Source: Actinobacteria bacterium HGW-Actinobacteria-6 (GTDB lineage Bacteria > Actinomycetota > Coriobacteriia > Anaerosomatales > Anaerosomataceae). Taken from it: a stretch of DNA of 64,000 nt. The translations under genes were made by a program, and so were the position numbers. The notes below the pieces were generated by a model. The model had not been told where the DNA came from and made no database searches. It was given only the letters and a program-made list of their open reading frames with translations. The stretch's first letter is position 1, and each line of letters opens with the position of its first letter. Shown here one piece after another: positions 45,177-54,006 of the stretch. Location: contig PHEU01000008.1 of the NCBI GenBank assembly GCA_002841295.1, positions 1-64,000 on the forward strand. Reading direction: 5' to 3'.

Positions 45177-46991
45177 GTGGAGCTGCGCGATTACCTCAAC
45201 GTTATCCGGGCACGCAAGTGGGTCATCATCCAGGCCGTTGTTATCGTCACCATCACGGCGATAGTCGTAAGCCTGTTGCAGCCTGCCGTGTTCGAGGGTC
45301 AGGCAAAGGTCCTCATCTCAGATCGCGACACCGGCGCCGCCATCCTGGGCACCGCCATCTCCGATCTCACCAGCCAGCCAGAGCGCGGCCTGCAAACGCA
45401 GGTCCAGCTCATGCAGCTGCGTCCGCTTGCCGAGAACACCATCCGCAAGCTCGGACTCAAAGAGAAGCCGGAAGACCTCCTCAAGAACATCACCGTCTCC
45501 GCCGTTGGACAGACGAACATCGTGACCATCACGACGCGTGCCGGCGACTCCCGCATGGCGAGCATGATCGCCAACACCATGGCCGATGAGTTCGTTGCCT
45601 GGAGCCGGGAGTACAAGCGTGAGAGCATCAAGGCCGCAGCCGATGAGGTCGACGCGCGCCTTGAGCAGTCAAAGCAGGAGCTTCTTGAACTTGGGCGCCG
45701 CATTTCAGCTCAGGGCAAGAGCGACGAGCTCTCCGCCGAGCTGGCGATCGCTACCGGCAGCTACACCACGCTTGCGGGCCAGCTAGAAGAGCTCCGGATC
45801 CAGGAGCAGCTTGAGGTCGGCTCCGGCCGCGTGGTGAGCCCCGCTGTTGTGACCGACGAGAAGGTTGAGCCCAGCCCGAAGCGTAACGGTGCACTTGGCC
45901 TGGCTGTTGGCCTCATTTTCGGTCTGGGCATGGCGTTCTTCTACGAGTATCTCGACAACACCATCAAGTCCTCTGAGGAAGCCGAGAAGGTGTACGGCGC
46001 TCCGGTACTGGGCCTGATTCCTGCCGAGAAGTACGACAAGGACGAGAAGCGCAGACTCACGCTTATCACGCACTCGGGTACACCTGCTGCCGAGGCGTAC
46101 CGCGTACTGCGCAACAGCCTCGACTTCATCAACTTTGAGCACAACATCAAGACGCTGCTGGTAACGAGCGCAGCGCCTGCCGAGGGTAAATCCACCGTAG
46201 CTGCAAACCTGGCCGCAGGCCTTGCGCAGGCCGGCAAGAAGGTTGTGCTGCTCTCATGCGACTTCAGGCGTCCGACCACCCAGCAATTCTTCCAAGTGAA
46301 CACGATGATCGGACTCTCAGACGTGCTCACCGGCGCGAACTCGCTCAAGAGCGCGCTGCAGCGCTCCGGTGAACTTGCGAACCTGCTCGTCCTCACCAGC
46401 GGCAAGCTACCGCCGAACCCGAGCGAACTCCTGGGTTCCGATAAGATGCACGCGCTTATCAAGGAGCTTGAGGAGTGGGCCGACTGGGTTATCGTGGACA
46501 GCCCACCGCTTCTTGCTGTTGCAGACGGTGCCGCGGTTGCCCGTTGGGTCGACGGCGTACTCATCGTGACCAAGGGCGGTATGTCTACCCGGGATGCTGG
46601 CAAGAAGGCCACTGAGATGCTTGGGCAAGTGGGCGCTCGCATCATCGGTACGGTCGTGTGGGGTCTTGAGAGCACTCCCGGCGGCGGTGGCTACGGCTAC
46701 TACGGCGGCAAGGGGTATAAGGGCTACTACTACTACGCCGACTACTACAGCAACGTCCCGGCCGATGGCCGATCAGCGAAGCATGGCAAGGTTGCAGCCA
46801 TTCCTTCCGCGCAGACCCAACAGCATATCTACATCCCGCCGACGAGTCCCGGGCGTAAGTTCGCTGAGGCTGTGGGCAAGGTGCTGACCGGCGTGCTGGC
46901 GGCGCTTGTGGTGATCGTCATCGTGCTCCTGGTGGTGTACTTCCTAGACCAGGCGATGGGCTGGGGGATCATTACCAGTGCGCTAGGCTGA
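45177..46991 (+). CDS. polysaccharide co-polymerase / BY-type tyrosine kinase (Wzz-Wzc fusion) with an extra C-terminal membrane helix
   Basis: 604 aa. The Wzz domain is bracketed by TM1 (about 15-36) and TM2 (about 238-258). The cytoplasmic kinase has Walker A APAEGKST (about 329-336), Walker A' VVLLSCDFRRP and Walker B WVIVDSPP. A Tyr-rich cluster at about 505-527 is the autophosphorylation region. Unusually a hydrophobic helix follows at about 568-592, placing the C-terminus back at the membrane. It controls polymer length and export in Wzy-dependent systems. GTG start. Confidence 0.92.
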   Translation: MELRDYLNVIRARKWVIIQAVVIVTITAIVVSLLQPAVFEGQAKVLISDRDTGAAILGTAISDLTSQPERGLQTQVQLMQLRPLAENTIRKLGLKEKPEDLLKNITVSAVGQTNIVTITTRAGDSRMASMIANTMADEFVAWSREYKRESIKAAADEVDARLEQSKQELLELGRRISAQGKSDELSAELAIATGSYTTLAGQLEELRIQEQLEVGSGRVVSPAVVTDEKVEPSPKRNGALGLAVGLIFGLGMAFFYEYLDNTIKSSEEAEKVYGAPVLGLIPAEKYDKDEKRRLTLITHSGTPAAEAYRVLRNSLDFINFEHNIKTLLVTSAAPAEGKSTVAANLAAGLAQAGKKVVLLSCDFRRPTTQQFFQVNTMIGLSDVLTGANSLKSALQRSGELANLLVLTSGKLPPNPSELLGSDKMHALIKELEEWADWVIVDSPPLLAVADGAAVARWVDGVLIVTKGGMSTRDAGKKATEMLGQVGARIIGTVVWGLESTPGGGGYGYYGGKGYKGYYYYADYYSNVPADGRSAKHGKVAAIPSAQTQQHIYIPPTSPGRKFAEAVGKVLTGVLAALVVIVIVLLVVYFLDQAMGWGIITSALG

Positions 46992-46997
46992 TCATTG

Positions 46998-47762
46998 ATG
47001 TCCGAAGCCGTGCGCACATTGATACCGCACACTATTCATTACTGCTGGTTCGGTGGTGCTCCAAAGTCCGACCTGATCCTCAGATGCCAGGAATCCTGGA
47101 GCCATTTCATGCCCGGCTGGGAGATCATTGAGTGGAACGAGTCAAACTTCGACGTCACCAAGGCGCAGTATGCTCGAGAGGCATATGAAGCCAAGAAGTG
47201 GGCCTTTGTATCTGACTACGCTCGATTTGACATCCTGCAGGCGCATGGTGGGGTGTACCTCGACACGGATGTGGAGCTTCTCCAGCCTATTCCGCTGTGG
47301 GTACTTGAGAATCGCGCCTTCACTGGTATGGAATCTGGAGGGTTTGTGAACCCTGGATTGATTTTCGGGTGCGTCCAGTATCTCCCGCTCTTGTCCGAGA
47401 TCCTTGAATCCTATAACCGCAGCTCCTTCGTGACAGAAGATGGGTTGGATTTGCAGACCGTCAACAGGCGGGTGACTGGAATCCTGGAGTCACATGGATT
47501 CCGACATGAGGATGTAATCCAGCAAGTCGCCGATACGACCATTTACCCAGCTGAGTTCTTCTGTGGCTACGACCAGGATGTTCACGAGCCGAAGCTGACT
47601 GCGCATACCATTTCGATGCACCACTATGCACACACGTGGGGGCGTCCCCGAGACAAGATTAGAACAGATCTACAGCGGATTCTACGGAAGTGCATTGGAG
47701 ACTCAGCGTATCGTAGACTGCTCTCTGTTAAGAGGAGCCTTTTTGGGGTGCGTGGAGCATGA
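46998..47762 (+). CDS. glycosyltransferase, GT32-like (DXD sugar-binding)
   Basis: 254 aa from ATG 46998. The N-terminal PHTIHYCWFGG and AKKWAFVSDYARFDILQAHGGVYLDTDVE motifs are those of the OCH1/GT32-like family; DTD is the metal and nucleotide-sugar site. It adds a sugar, identity unknown, to the growing repeat unit in the cytoplasm. Codon use is less biased to C/G third positions than in genes before 46 kb. It overlaps the next gene by 4 nt. Confidence 0.85.
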   Translation: MSEAVRTLIPHTIHYCWFGGAPKSDLILRCQESWSHFMPGWEIIEWNESNFDVTKAQYAREAYEAKKWAFVSDYARFDILQAHGGVYLDTDVELLQPIPLWVLENRAFTGMESGGFVNPGLIFGCVQYLPLLSEILESYNRSSFVTEDGLDLQTVNRRVTGILESHGFRHEDVIQQVADTTIYPAEFFCGYDQDVHEPKLTAHTISMHHYAHTWGRPRDKIRTDLQRILRKCIGDSAYRRLLSVKRSLFGVRGA

Positions 47763-48853
47763 GGGTGGGGATTCTTACCTTCCACCGTGCTCTAAACTAC
47801 GGAGCCGTGCTTCAGGCGTATGCACTGCAGTGCTGCCTGAAGGGAATGGGTGCCGAGTGCGATGTCATCGACTACAGATGCGACTTCCTGGAACGGGGAT
47901 ACGGGGCGCTGCACTTGGGGACCGGGAGCCCTAGGGATATTGTCTCTGGCATGGCGCACGCTCCCGAGAGAATCATGAAGCATCGCCGTTTCCGCGAATT
48001 TCGGGACGCGCATCTGAGGCTTTCAGATGCCGCCTATACCCGCGAGATTGTTGCAGACGCCGATGAACTTTACGATCTGTTTGTCACCGGGAGTGACCAG
48101 GTGTGGAATCCTGATCTTACTGGGGATGATCTGACTTTCTATCTGGACTTCTGTGATGGGAGAAAGAGAATCTCCTACGCCGCAAGCCTTGGCAAGAGCG
48201 GATCCCTGGAGGAGTACGACAAGTTGTACCTTGAGCGGCTTTCGGAGTATAGAGCAATCTCCGTGCGCGAGGAGGACAGCAAGAACCACCTTGCGGCTTT
48301 GCTTCAGCGCGATGTCGAGTGGGTGTTAGATCCTGTGTTCCTTTTGCGGTCTGCAGAATGGGCCTCACTTGCCGCGGGTCCGTCCATGAATCGGCCCTAT
48401 ATCCTCGTTTACTGTCTGCATGAGAAGGCACTATACGGATACGCAGAGCAACTGCGAACAGCCAGCGGTCTGCACGTGGTATACGTGCCTGAGAGCATGA
48501 AGACATGGATCAAGGGAAGCAGGGTGGCAAGCCCCAGTGTGGTCGAGTTGTTGGGACTCATCAAGCATGCGGAGTTTGTGCTGACTGATTCATTCCACGT
48601 GCTTGCGTTCTCAATCATCTTCAGACGTAGCTTCAAGGTCCAACTGAAGGGGCGACTGCATGGACTCAATTCTCGAGTGACATCGCTGTTGACTGCCCTT
48701 GGGCTAGAGGAGCAGGTGATTCGCCAGGGCGACTGTCAGGAGATGGAGTTTTCGACAGTCGCGTTCGAGGCTGCAGGTCCGCTGTTGGAGGAGATGGTTG
48801 AGGAATCACTATCGTTCCTGCGAGCGGCCCTGGGCACCCGGACAACTCAGTGA
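47759..48853 (+). CDS. polysaccharide pyruvyl transferase family protein
   Basis: 364 aa. VGILTFHRALNYGAVLQAYALQ and the later FVTGSDQVWNPDL, SYAASLGKS, ISVREEDS and WVLDPVFLL segments are typical of the CsaB/WcaK family that transfers pyruvate from PEP to sugars, giving acidic ketals. FrhB-like and ferredoxin genes 1.3-2.3 kb downstream are frequent companions of this subfamily. Translationally coupled on both sides (ATGA and GTGA overlaps). Confidence 0.85.
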   Translation: MRVGILTFHRALNYGAVLQAYALQCCLKGMGAECDVIDYRCDFLERGYGALHLGTGSPRDIVSGMAHAPERIMKHRRFREFRDAHLRLSDAAYTREIVADADELYDLFVTGSDQVWNPDLTGDDLTFYLDFCDGRKRISYAASLGKSGSLEEYDKLYLERLSEYRAISVREEDSKNHLAALLQRDVEWVLDPVFLLRSAEWASLAAGPSMNRPYILVYCLHEKALYGYAEQLRTASGLHVVYVPESMKTWIKGSRVASPSVVELLGLIKHAEFVLTDSFHVLAFSIIFRRSFKVQLKGRLHGLNSRVTSLLTALGLEEQVIRQGDCQEMEFSTVAFEAAGPLLEEMVEESLSFLRAALGTRTTQ

Positions 48854-50109
48854 ATATGGGCCGAGTTCGAGATGTGTTCACGCACCTGGGGTTTGAAGCT
48901 AAGGTGTATGTGATCCTGTTCGTCGCGACATTATTCAGCGGTTCGCTATACGGCATTGTCGCGCCGTACTTCATTGTGATAGAGATTGCGCTGCTATTCT
49001 GGATGTGTGTCCAGATGCCTGGTAAGCGTCCGATGGCCTACTTTAATAGGTCGCACTATGTCCAGTTCGCCATCCTAGTGGTATTCAGCCTGTTCTTGCT
49101 GTGGCAGGTCCCGCATTCATACGTATCTTCTATCGGTTGGAGCTATGTACGGCGTTTCCTGGTGTTCTCGCTAATGTTTCTGATGGTGCCGCGTCCCGAG
49201 GTCGCCTTCTCCGCAATCAAAGCATCGAAGTACTACTCCCTCCTCGTCGCGGTATCCATAGTCATCGCGACACTACTGACTGGCGAGAAGACCGGTGGGC
49301 TGGTTGGAAGCTATCAGTATGGTGGGATGATGATGTCCGTCGCGTGCATCCTGTTCCTCGTTGACTATTTCATTGAAGAGGGACGGTCCACCGATGCCCT
49401 TGGTTTCACAATCTCGCTCGTTGCCCTGCTGATCAGCGGTAAGAGGATGTTCGCACTTCTTGTAGTGGTTGCATTTGTGCTCCTATATGCTCTGTCTAGG
49501 CGTCGTGCAGGAGTGGTGCGGGCAGCGAGACTTCTCGCTGCGGGCGCAATCATAGTTTTGCCGCTGTACTACTGGTTCGCGCCGGTCCGTGAACTCGCGC
49601 AGCGATTGCAGTTGCTGACAATGGATCCTGGATCAGCGACCAGCGGACGAAACCTACTATGGGCTGCGGCATGGGAGACGTTTCGCTCGCACAGTCTCAC
49701 GGGTATCGGGTTTGGGAACTTCGCTGCTTGGATCGGGGCGAACTATGACACGAGGACCATCGGACAGTACATGGCACACAACATCTACTACGGACTGCTA
49801 GCAGAGACGGGGATTGTCGGTTTTGTGCTGGTCGTAGGGTTGCTTGTGGTTTCGCTCATACAGTCAATCCCTGTACTCCTGCGCTTTAGGCGTGAGGAGA
49901 GTGCATTGCTGTACTACGTGCTGACAGTTTCAGTTGCATTCCAGCTATGGTTTGTCGTCTACGGACTGACCGGCAACGGCATCTACAACTGGCATGAGAT
50001 GTTTCTCTACGTAAGCGCCCTGGCGATGATGATATCGGTACAGGTTCACATGCGGACTGCAGTGAGGGGCGAATGGAACGCTACCCTCCCTGGAAGTGGC
50101 CCACGGTGA
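48850..50109 (+). CDS. O-antigen/polysaccharide polymerase-like membrane protein (Wzy)
   Basis: 419 aa with about ten hydrophobic helices and a large loop between late helices containing SATSGRNLLWAAAWETFRSHSLTGIGFGNF, in the style of the Wzy_C/O-antigen ligase domain. It is likely to polymerise lipid-linked repeat units outside the membrane. GTG 48850 overlaps the previous stop; ATG 48856 is an alternative. The stop overlaps the next ATG. Confidence 0.8.
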   Translation: MNMGRVRDVFTHLGFEAKVYVILFVATLFSGSLYGIVAPYFIVIEIALLFWMCVQMPGKRPMAYFNRSHYVQFAILVVFSLFLLWQVPHSYVSSIGWSYVRRFLVFSLMFLMVPRPEVAFSAIKASKYYSLLVAVSIVIATLLTGEKTGGLVGSYQYGGMMMSVACILFLVDYFIEEGRSTDALGFTISLVALLISGKRMFALLVVVAFVLLYALSRRRAGVVRAARLLAAGAIIVLPLYYWFAPVRELAQRLQLLTMDPGSATSGRNLLWAAAWETFRSHSLTGIGFGNFAAWIGANYDTRTIGQYMAHNIYYGLLAETGIVGFVLVVGLLVVSLIQSIPVLLRFRREESALLYYVLTVSVAFQLWFVVYGLTGNGIYNWHEMFLYVSALAMMISVQVHMRTAVRGEWNATLPGSGPR

Positions 50110-51056
50110 TGAGAATCTTCGCCGCGAAGCATCTTGATGAGACTGTTCGATCTAAGAGCACATCTGGCGGGGTCTTTGTTGCCCTGTGTGAGTACGTGCT
50201 GGGGCTTGGCGGCGTGGTGTACGGAGCGCGCTTCGATCAGGCGATGCGTGTCGTACACGATCGCGCCGTCTCGATGGACGAATGTGCAAGATTCTCAGGA
50301 TCGAAGTACGTACAGAGCGACATGGGGTCCTGCTATCGGTTGGTAAGAGAGGATATGCAGGCAGGGAGAAGGGTCCTCTTCTCAGGAACCCCGTGCCAGG
50401 TCGCAGGATTACGTTCATTCCTGGAACTCTCACGAACGGTCGGCAATCTATTGACTGTCGACCTCGTGTGTCACGGAGTCCCAAGCCCGATGATCTGGGC
50501 TGCTCACGTTGGCTTCATCCAGGCTGCTGAGCGGAGTTCCCTGCTCGACTACCGCTTTCGGGACAAGAGCGCCGGCTGGCATCGCTCACGGCATGTGGCA
50601 GTCATGGATAGGGGCGCAATATCGAATCATCGCGTAGATGCGTTTCGGGAAGTCTTCAACTTCAATTATGCCTTGCGCCCAAGCTGCCATGTTTGTCCGT
50701 TCGCAAGGCTCGACAGAGTTGCGGATATAACGCTTGGAGATTACTGGGGCGTTGGGCAGCACTTCCCAGATTTCGATGACAATCGCGGTGTATCACTGGT
50801 TATTCTGCATTCGGAGGACGGATCGGCTGCATTCGACGCGATTCGGGATCATTTCTCGTTAATTGAGCTATCGGTGGAGCAATGTCTTCAGCAACCGTTG
50901 CAGGCGCCCACGCCGCCGTCGCCGCAGCGAGCGGCGTTCTGGCGGGCGTACCGCCAGGGCGGCTACGAGGCGGCTATCAGGCGCTTCACAAGCTACGGGC
51001 TGATCAGGAGAATCGCGCGCGGACTGCGCAGGGCGATCAGGGAGTTCATGTCGTGA
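50109..51056 (+). CDS. coenzyme F420 hydrogenase beta-subunit (FrhB)-like protein in the polysaccharide locus
   Basis: 315 aa from ATG 50109 (ATGA overlap); the frame from 50073 lies inside the polymerase gene. FrhB-type motifs are KSTSGGVFVALCEYVL, GSKYVQSDMG, VLFSGTPCQVAGLRSFL, LTVDLVCHGVPSPMIW and RPSCHVCPFARLDRVADITLGDYWG, with cysteines suited to an iron-sulfur cluster and flavin binding. In the canonical single-chain form an N-terminal ferredoxin precedes it; here the ferredoxin is a separate gene directly downstream. A redox modification of a sugar or carrier is possible, but the reaction is unknown. Confidence 0.82.
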   Translation: MRIFAAKHLDETVRSKSTSGGVFVALCEYVLGLGGVVYGARFDQAMRVVHDRAVSMDECARFSGSKYVQSDMGSCYRLVREDMQAGRRVLFSGTPCQVAGLRSFLELSRTVGNLLTVDLVCHGVPSPMIWAAHVGFIQAAERSSLLDYRFRDKSAGWHRSRHVAVMDRGAISNHRVDAFREVFNFNYALRPSCHVCPFARLDRVADITLGDYWGVGQHFPDFDDNRGVSLVILHSEDGSAAFDAIRDHFSLIELSVEQCLQQPLQAPTPPSPQRAAFWRAYRQGGYEAAIRRFTSYGLIRRIARGLRRAIREFMS

Positions 51057-51289
51057 CGGATGAGAGGAAGATGACACCACCTCAAATCGTCGTGCTGGCG
51101 GTTGAATGTTGCGGGTGTACTGCGTGCGCCGCAATCTGCCCAGCAGGAGCAATCGTGATGTGTGCGGACGATGAAGGCTTCGTGTATCCCGAGATTGACC
51201 GCGCCGTGTGTACAGCCTGCATGCTCTGTGTCCGCGTGTGCCCGATGCGACGTGTGACGAGTGCGCCCGTGCGCGGGGGTACAGCGTGA
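51053..51289 (+). CDS. 2[4Fe-4S] ferredoxin
   Basis: 78 aa from GTG 51053 overlapping the FrhB-like stop. Two cluster motifs are present: C-x2-C-x2-C-x3-C-P in VECCGCTACAAICPAG and CTACMLCVRVCP. The frame from 50882 reads over the previous gene. Likely electron donor to or acceptor from the FrhB-like partner. It overlaps the flippase start by 4 nt, so it belongs to the polysaccharide operon. Confidence 0.88.
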   Translation: MTDERKMTPPQIVVLAVECCGCTACAAICPAGAIVMCADDEGFVYPEIDRAVCTACMLCVRVCPMRRVTSAPVRGGTA

Positions 51290-52752
51290 GCTTCCACGTG
51301 GCGCCCAGAAGCCTCAGAGCTCGCTATGGGGCGATGCCTTTACCAGTTCGTTCCGCCTTGTGGTTTACCTTTGCAGGGATCACCCTCAAAGCGATAGCCA
51401 TGCTTACAACGCCCATCTTCACACGCATAATGACGACGGACCAGTACGGTCTTTACAGCCTGTATAACTCCTGGTTCCAAGTGCTCATGGTCATCACAAC
51501 ATTCCGTCTGACTGCCGCTGTATTCAACAAGGGGATGAGTATCTTCCCAGAAGCGCGCGACGAATACACGGCCACCATGCAGACCACTTCTACGGCGCTC
51601 GTAGTGGTAGCGATGGTGGTGTACGCGGTGTTTCACGGGCGGTTTGACGCGATCACAGGCCTGCCGTCTGTAGTCATGATTGCCATGTTTAGTGAGCTCT
51701 TGTTCAGTCCCTCGGTGGCATTCTGGACCGCGCGTGAGAGGTATGACTACCACTACAGGCCGGTTGTGATAGTGACTGTTGGTATCTCCGCGCTAACGGC
51801 AATCGCAGGGGTGGTCGCGGTAGTGATGTCGGGTGACAAGGCCGTTGCCCGGATACTTGCCGGTGCGGTTGTGAGTACGGGCATAGGGATTGCAATCTAC
51901 GTTCGGAATATCAGGCGGGCTGGCAGGTTGTTCGTTCCTGCATACGCGCGCTATGCGCTGATGTTCAATCTCCCGCTGGTGCCACACTATCTCTCAATGT
52001 ACGCACTGGACCAGCTTGATCGCATCATGGTGGCGAGAATGGTCAGCCTATCAGCTGCTGCTATCTACAGCGTAGGCTACACGGTTGGGCTGGCCATTCG
52101 AGTCGCAACCGACAGTGCTTCTGCAGCCTTGATCCCGTGGCAGTACCGGCAGTTGGAGGCGGATAACCTTCGCGGCTTGGGAAGGAGACTGTCCCAAGTG
52201 TTCGTACTCTACGCATTTTTTGTCCTGTTCTTCGTCGCGCTTGCACCGGAGTTAGTGGCGGTGCTCGGGGGGAGCGCGTACCAAGGCGCAATCTACGTAG
52301 TACCCCCGGTGTCTGTTGCCACGTTCTTCATCTTCGCCTATATGATGTTCGGCAATATCGAGGTCTATTACGATGCGACCAAGATGATGACGTATGGATC
52401 CGTAGTGGCGGCAGTAGCCAACGTCGCCTTGAACGCGGTGTATATCCCTCGATTTGGCTACGTCGCGGCAGGTTACACGACACTCGCGTGCTATGGCGGA
52501 CTAGCGGCAGCGCATTACGTGTATGTGACGAGGGTCGTTCGCGTGCGTGTTGACGGCGGGCGTATTGTCGACGCAAAGGTGATGCTTGGGCTGACGGCTG
52601 GACTTCTAGCAGGAATGGCGCTTCTCGTGGCGACCTATCAAACCCCAGGTGTGAGGTATGTCTTGATAGTGCTGGGGTGTGTCGGGCTGTATCTGCAGCG
52701 AACTAGAATCAGGGCTCTGCTGGGCAGCATCAATGAACCTAGGGCTCAGTGA
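51286..52752 (+). CDS. polysaccharide flippase (Wzx/MATE-like)
   Basis: 488 aa with 12-14 hydrophobic helices. ALWFTFAGITLKAIAMLTTPIFTRIMTTDQYGLYSLYNSW at the N-terminus is the polysaccharide biosynthesis/export family pattern. It moves lipid-linked repeat units across the membrane. GTG 51286 follows GCGGGGGT; ATG 51334 is an alternative that would start just before the first helix. Confidence 0.88.
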   Translation: MSFHVAPRSLRARYGAMPLPVRSALWFTFAGITLKAIAMLTTPIFTRIMTTDQYGLYSLYNSWFQVLMVITTFRLTAAVFNKGMSIFPEARDEYTATMQTTSTALVVVAMVVYAVFHGRFDAITGLPSVVMIAMFSELLFSPSVAFWTARERYDYHYRPVVIVTVGISALTAIAGVVAVVMSGDKAVARILAGAVVSTGIGIAIYVRNIRRAGRLFVPAYARYALMFNLPLVPHYLSMYALDQLDRIMVARMVSLSAAAIYSVGYTVGLAIRVATDSASAALIPWQYRQLEADNLRGLGRRLSQVFVLYAFFVLFFVALAPELVAVLGGSAYQGAIYVVPPVSVATFFIFAYMMFGNIEVYYDATKMMTYGSVVAAVANVALNAVYIPRFGYVAAGYTTLACYGGLAAAHYVYVTRVVRVRVDGGRIVDAKVMLGLTAGLLAGMALLVATYQTPGVRYVLIVLGCVGLYLQRTRIRALLGSINEPRAQ

Positions 52753-52818
52753 TGAAACGTCTACGGTCTCAGAAGCATGCCCACTCTGTTGAGTCAGTCG
52801 GGACAATGGGGGGTTCGA

Positions 52819-54006
52819 GTGCCCATTAAGGTCGTGCGCAACTCAGGCTTACTCGAACGTCGGCGCTCTGGCAGGCGTGCCGAACTGCGAGTCGCGTCTG
52901 CCGAGAGACTGAGGGTACTCTCCGTTGGCCCCGGCCCTCGTGCGGGAGGAGGGATGTGGACCGTCGCGTCCGCGATTGCGAACTCAATCCAGGCTGACGC
53001 GGACGTCCGGCATCTGGAGACCACCGCAGACTCGTCTGCCGCAAGCGTGTGGAAGTTGGTCGTGGCTATTGCGGCGTACCTCAGGTTCCTAGCTATTCTC
53101 CTGTTTAGGCGTCCGGATGTGGTACACGTGCACTTCGCGTCAGGGTACAGCATCGTACGCAAGCTGCCCTTTATTAATGCGGCTTGCCGCATGGGTGTCC
53201 CGGTGCTCGCGCATCATCACGGCGGCGCTTTCACAGAGTTCATCGGGGCTGAGGACTGGCGCGTTCACGCAGCACGGCGCGCCCTGAAGCGCACAATGCT
53301 GATTGCTGTAATCGACGAGCGAAGTATGAGTCTCCTCTCAAATTGGCTGGGATTGCCCAATGAGCGTTTCGTGCTCCTCCCCAACACGGTTGTAGTGCCA
53401 ACTTCAGTGTCCAAGCGACGAACCCAAGAGCGGGATTCCTTGACGTTCCTCTATGTTGGAAGACTCTCTATAGAGAAAGGTGTTGACGACCTTCTGGAGG
53501 CCTTTGCAGGCATGGCTGATCAGATGCCGCGAGCCTCACTAATCGTAGCTGGTGATGGTTCACAGCTTGATGTACTTCTTGCTTCAAGCCGAGGGCTGCG
53601 CGTGGATTTCCTAGGAAGAGTCACCGCTGAGGACCGCGATAATCTGCTCGACAGGTGCGACGTATTCGTGCTCCCGTCGCATGTTGAGAACGTGCCACTC
53701 GCTCTAATGGAGGCCATGGCATATGGGCTTCCAGTGGTGGCTACCCGCGTTGGAGGCGTGCCGGATATGGTCGAGAACGGGAGTAGCGGCCTGATCGTCG
53801 AGGCGGGTGACGTGGTAGGTATGCGCCAGGCCATGGTTCGCTGCGCCGAAGATGGTTCTCTCAGGAGAGCGCTCGGGAGAGCAGCCCGAGTGAGAGCGGC
53901 TTCCTTCGATCGGCGTGCGTTGCGCGGTCATGTGTTGTGCGCATATCGAAGGTTGGTGGTTGAGGCGATGGAGCAGGAAGGAGAAGGCTATGGATCTCGC
54001 GAGTGA
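52819..54006 (+). CDS. glycosyltransferase family 4
   Basis: 395 aa from GTG 52819, which has GGGGGG five bases upstream; ATG 52777 is possible but has no ribosome-binding site. GT-B fold: N-terminal GPGPRAGGGMWTVASAIA and DVVHVHFASGYS, C-terminal FLYVGRLSIEKGVDDLLEAFAGM and the donor-binding stretch FVLPSHVENVPLALMEAMAYGLPVVATRVGG (E-x7-E motif). Transfers a hexose or similar to the repeat unit; donor unknown. Confidence 0.88.
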   Translation: MPIKVVRNSGLLERRRSGRRAELRVASAERLRVLSVGPGPRAGGGMWTVASAIANSIQADADVRHLETTADSSAASVWKLVVAIAAYLRFLAILLFRRPDVVHVHFASGYSIVRKLPFINAACRMGVPVLAHHHGGAFTEFIGAEDWRVHAARRALKRTMLIAVIDERSMSLLSNWLGLPNERFVLLPNTVVVPTSVSKRRTQERDSLTFLYVGRLSIEKGVDDLLEAFAGMADQMPRASLIVAGDGSQLDVLLASSRGLRVDFLGRVTAEDRDNLLDRCDVFVLPSHVENVPLALMEAMAYGLPVVATRVGGVPDMVENGSSGLIVEAGDVVGMRQAMVRCAEDGSLRRALGRAARVRAASFDRRALRGHVLCAYRRLVVEAMEQEGEGYGSRE

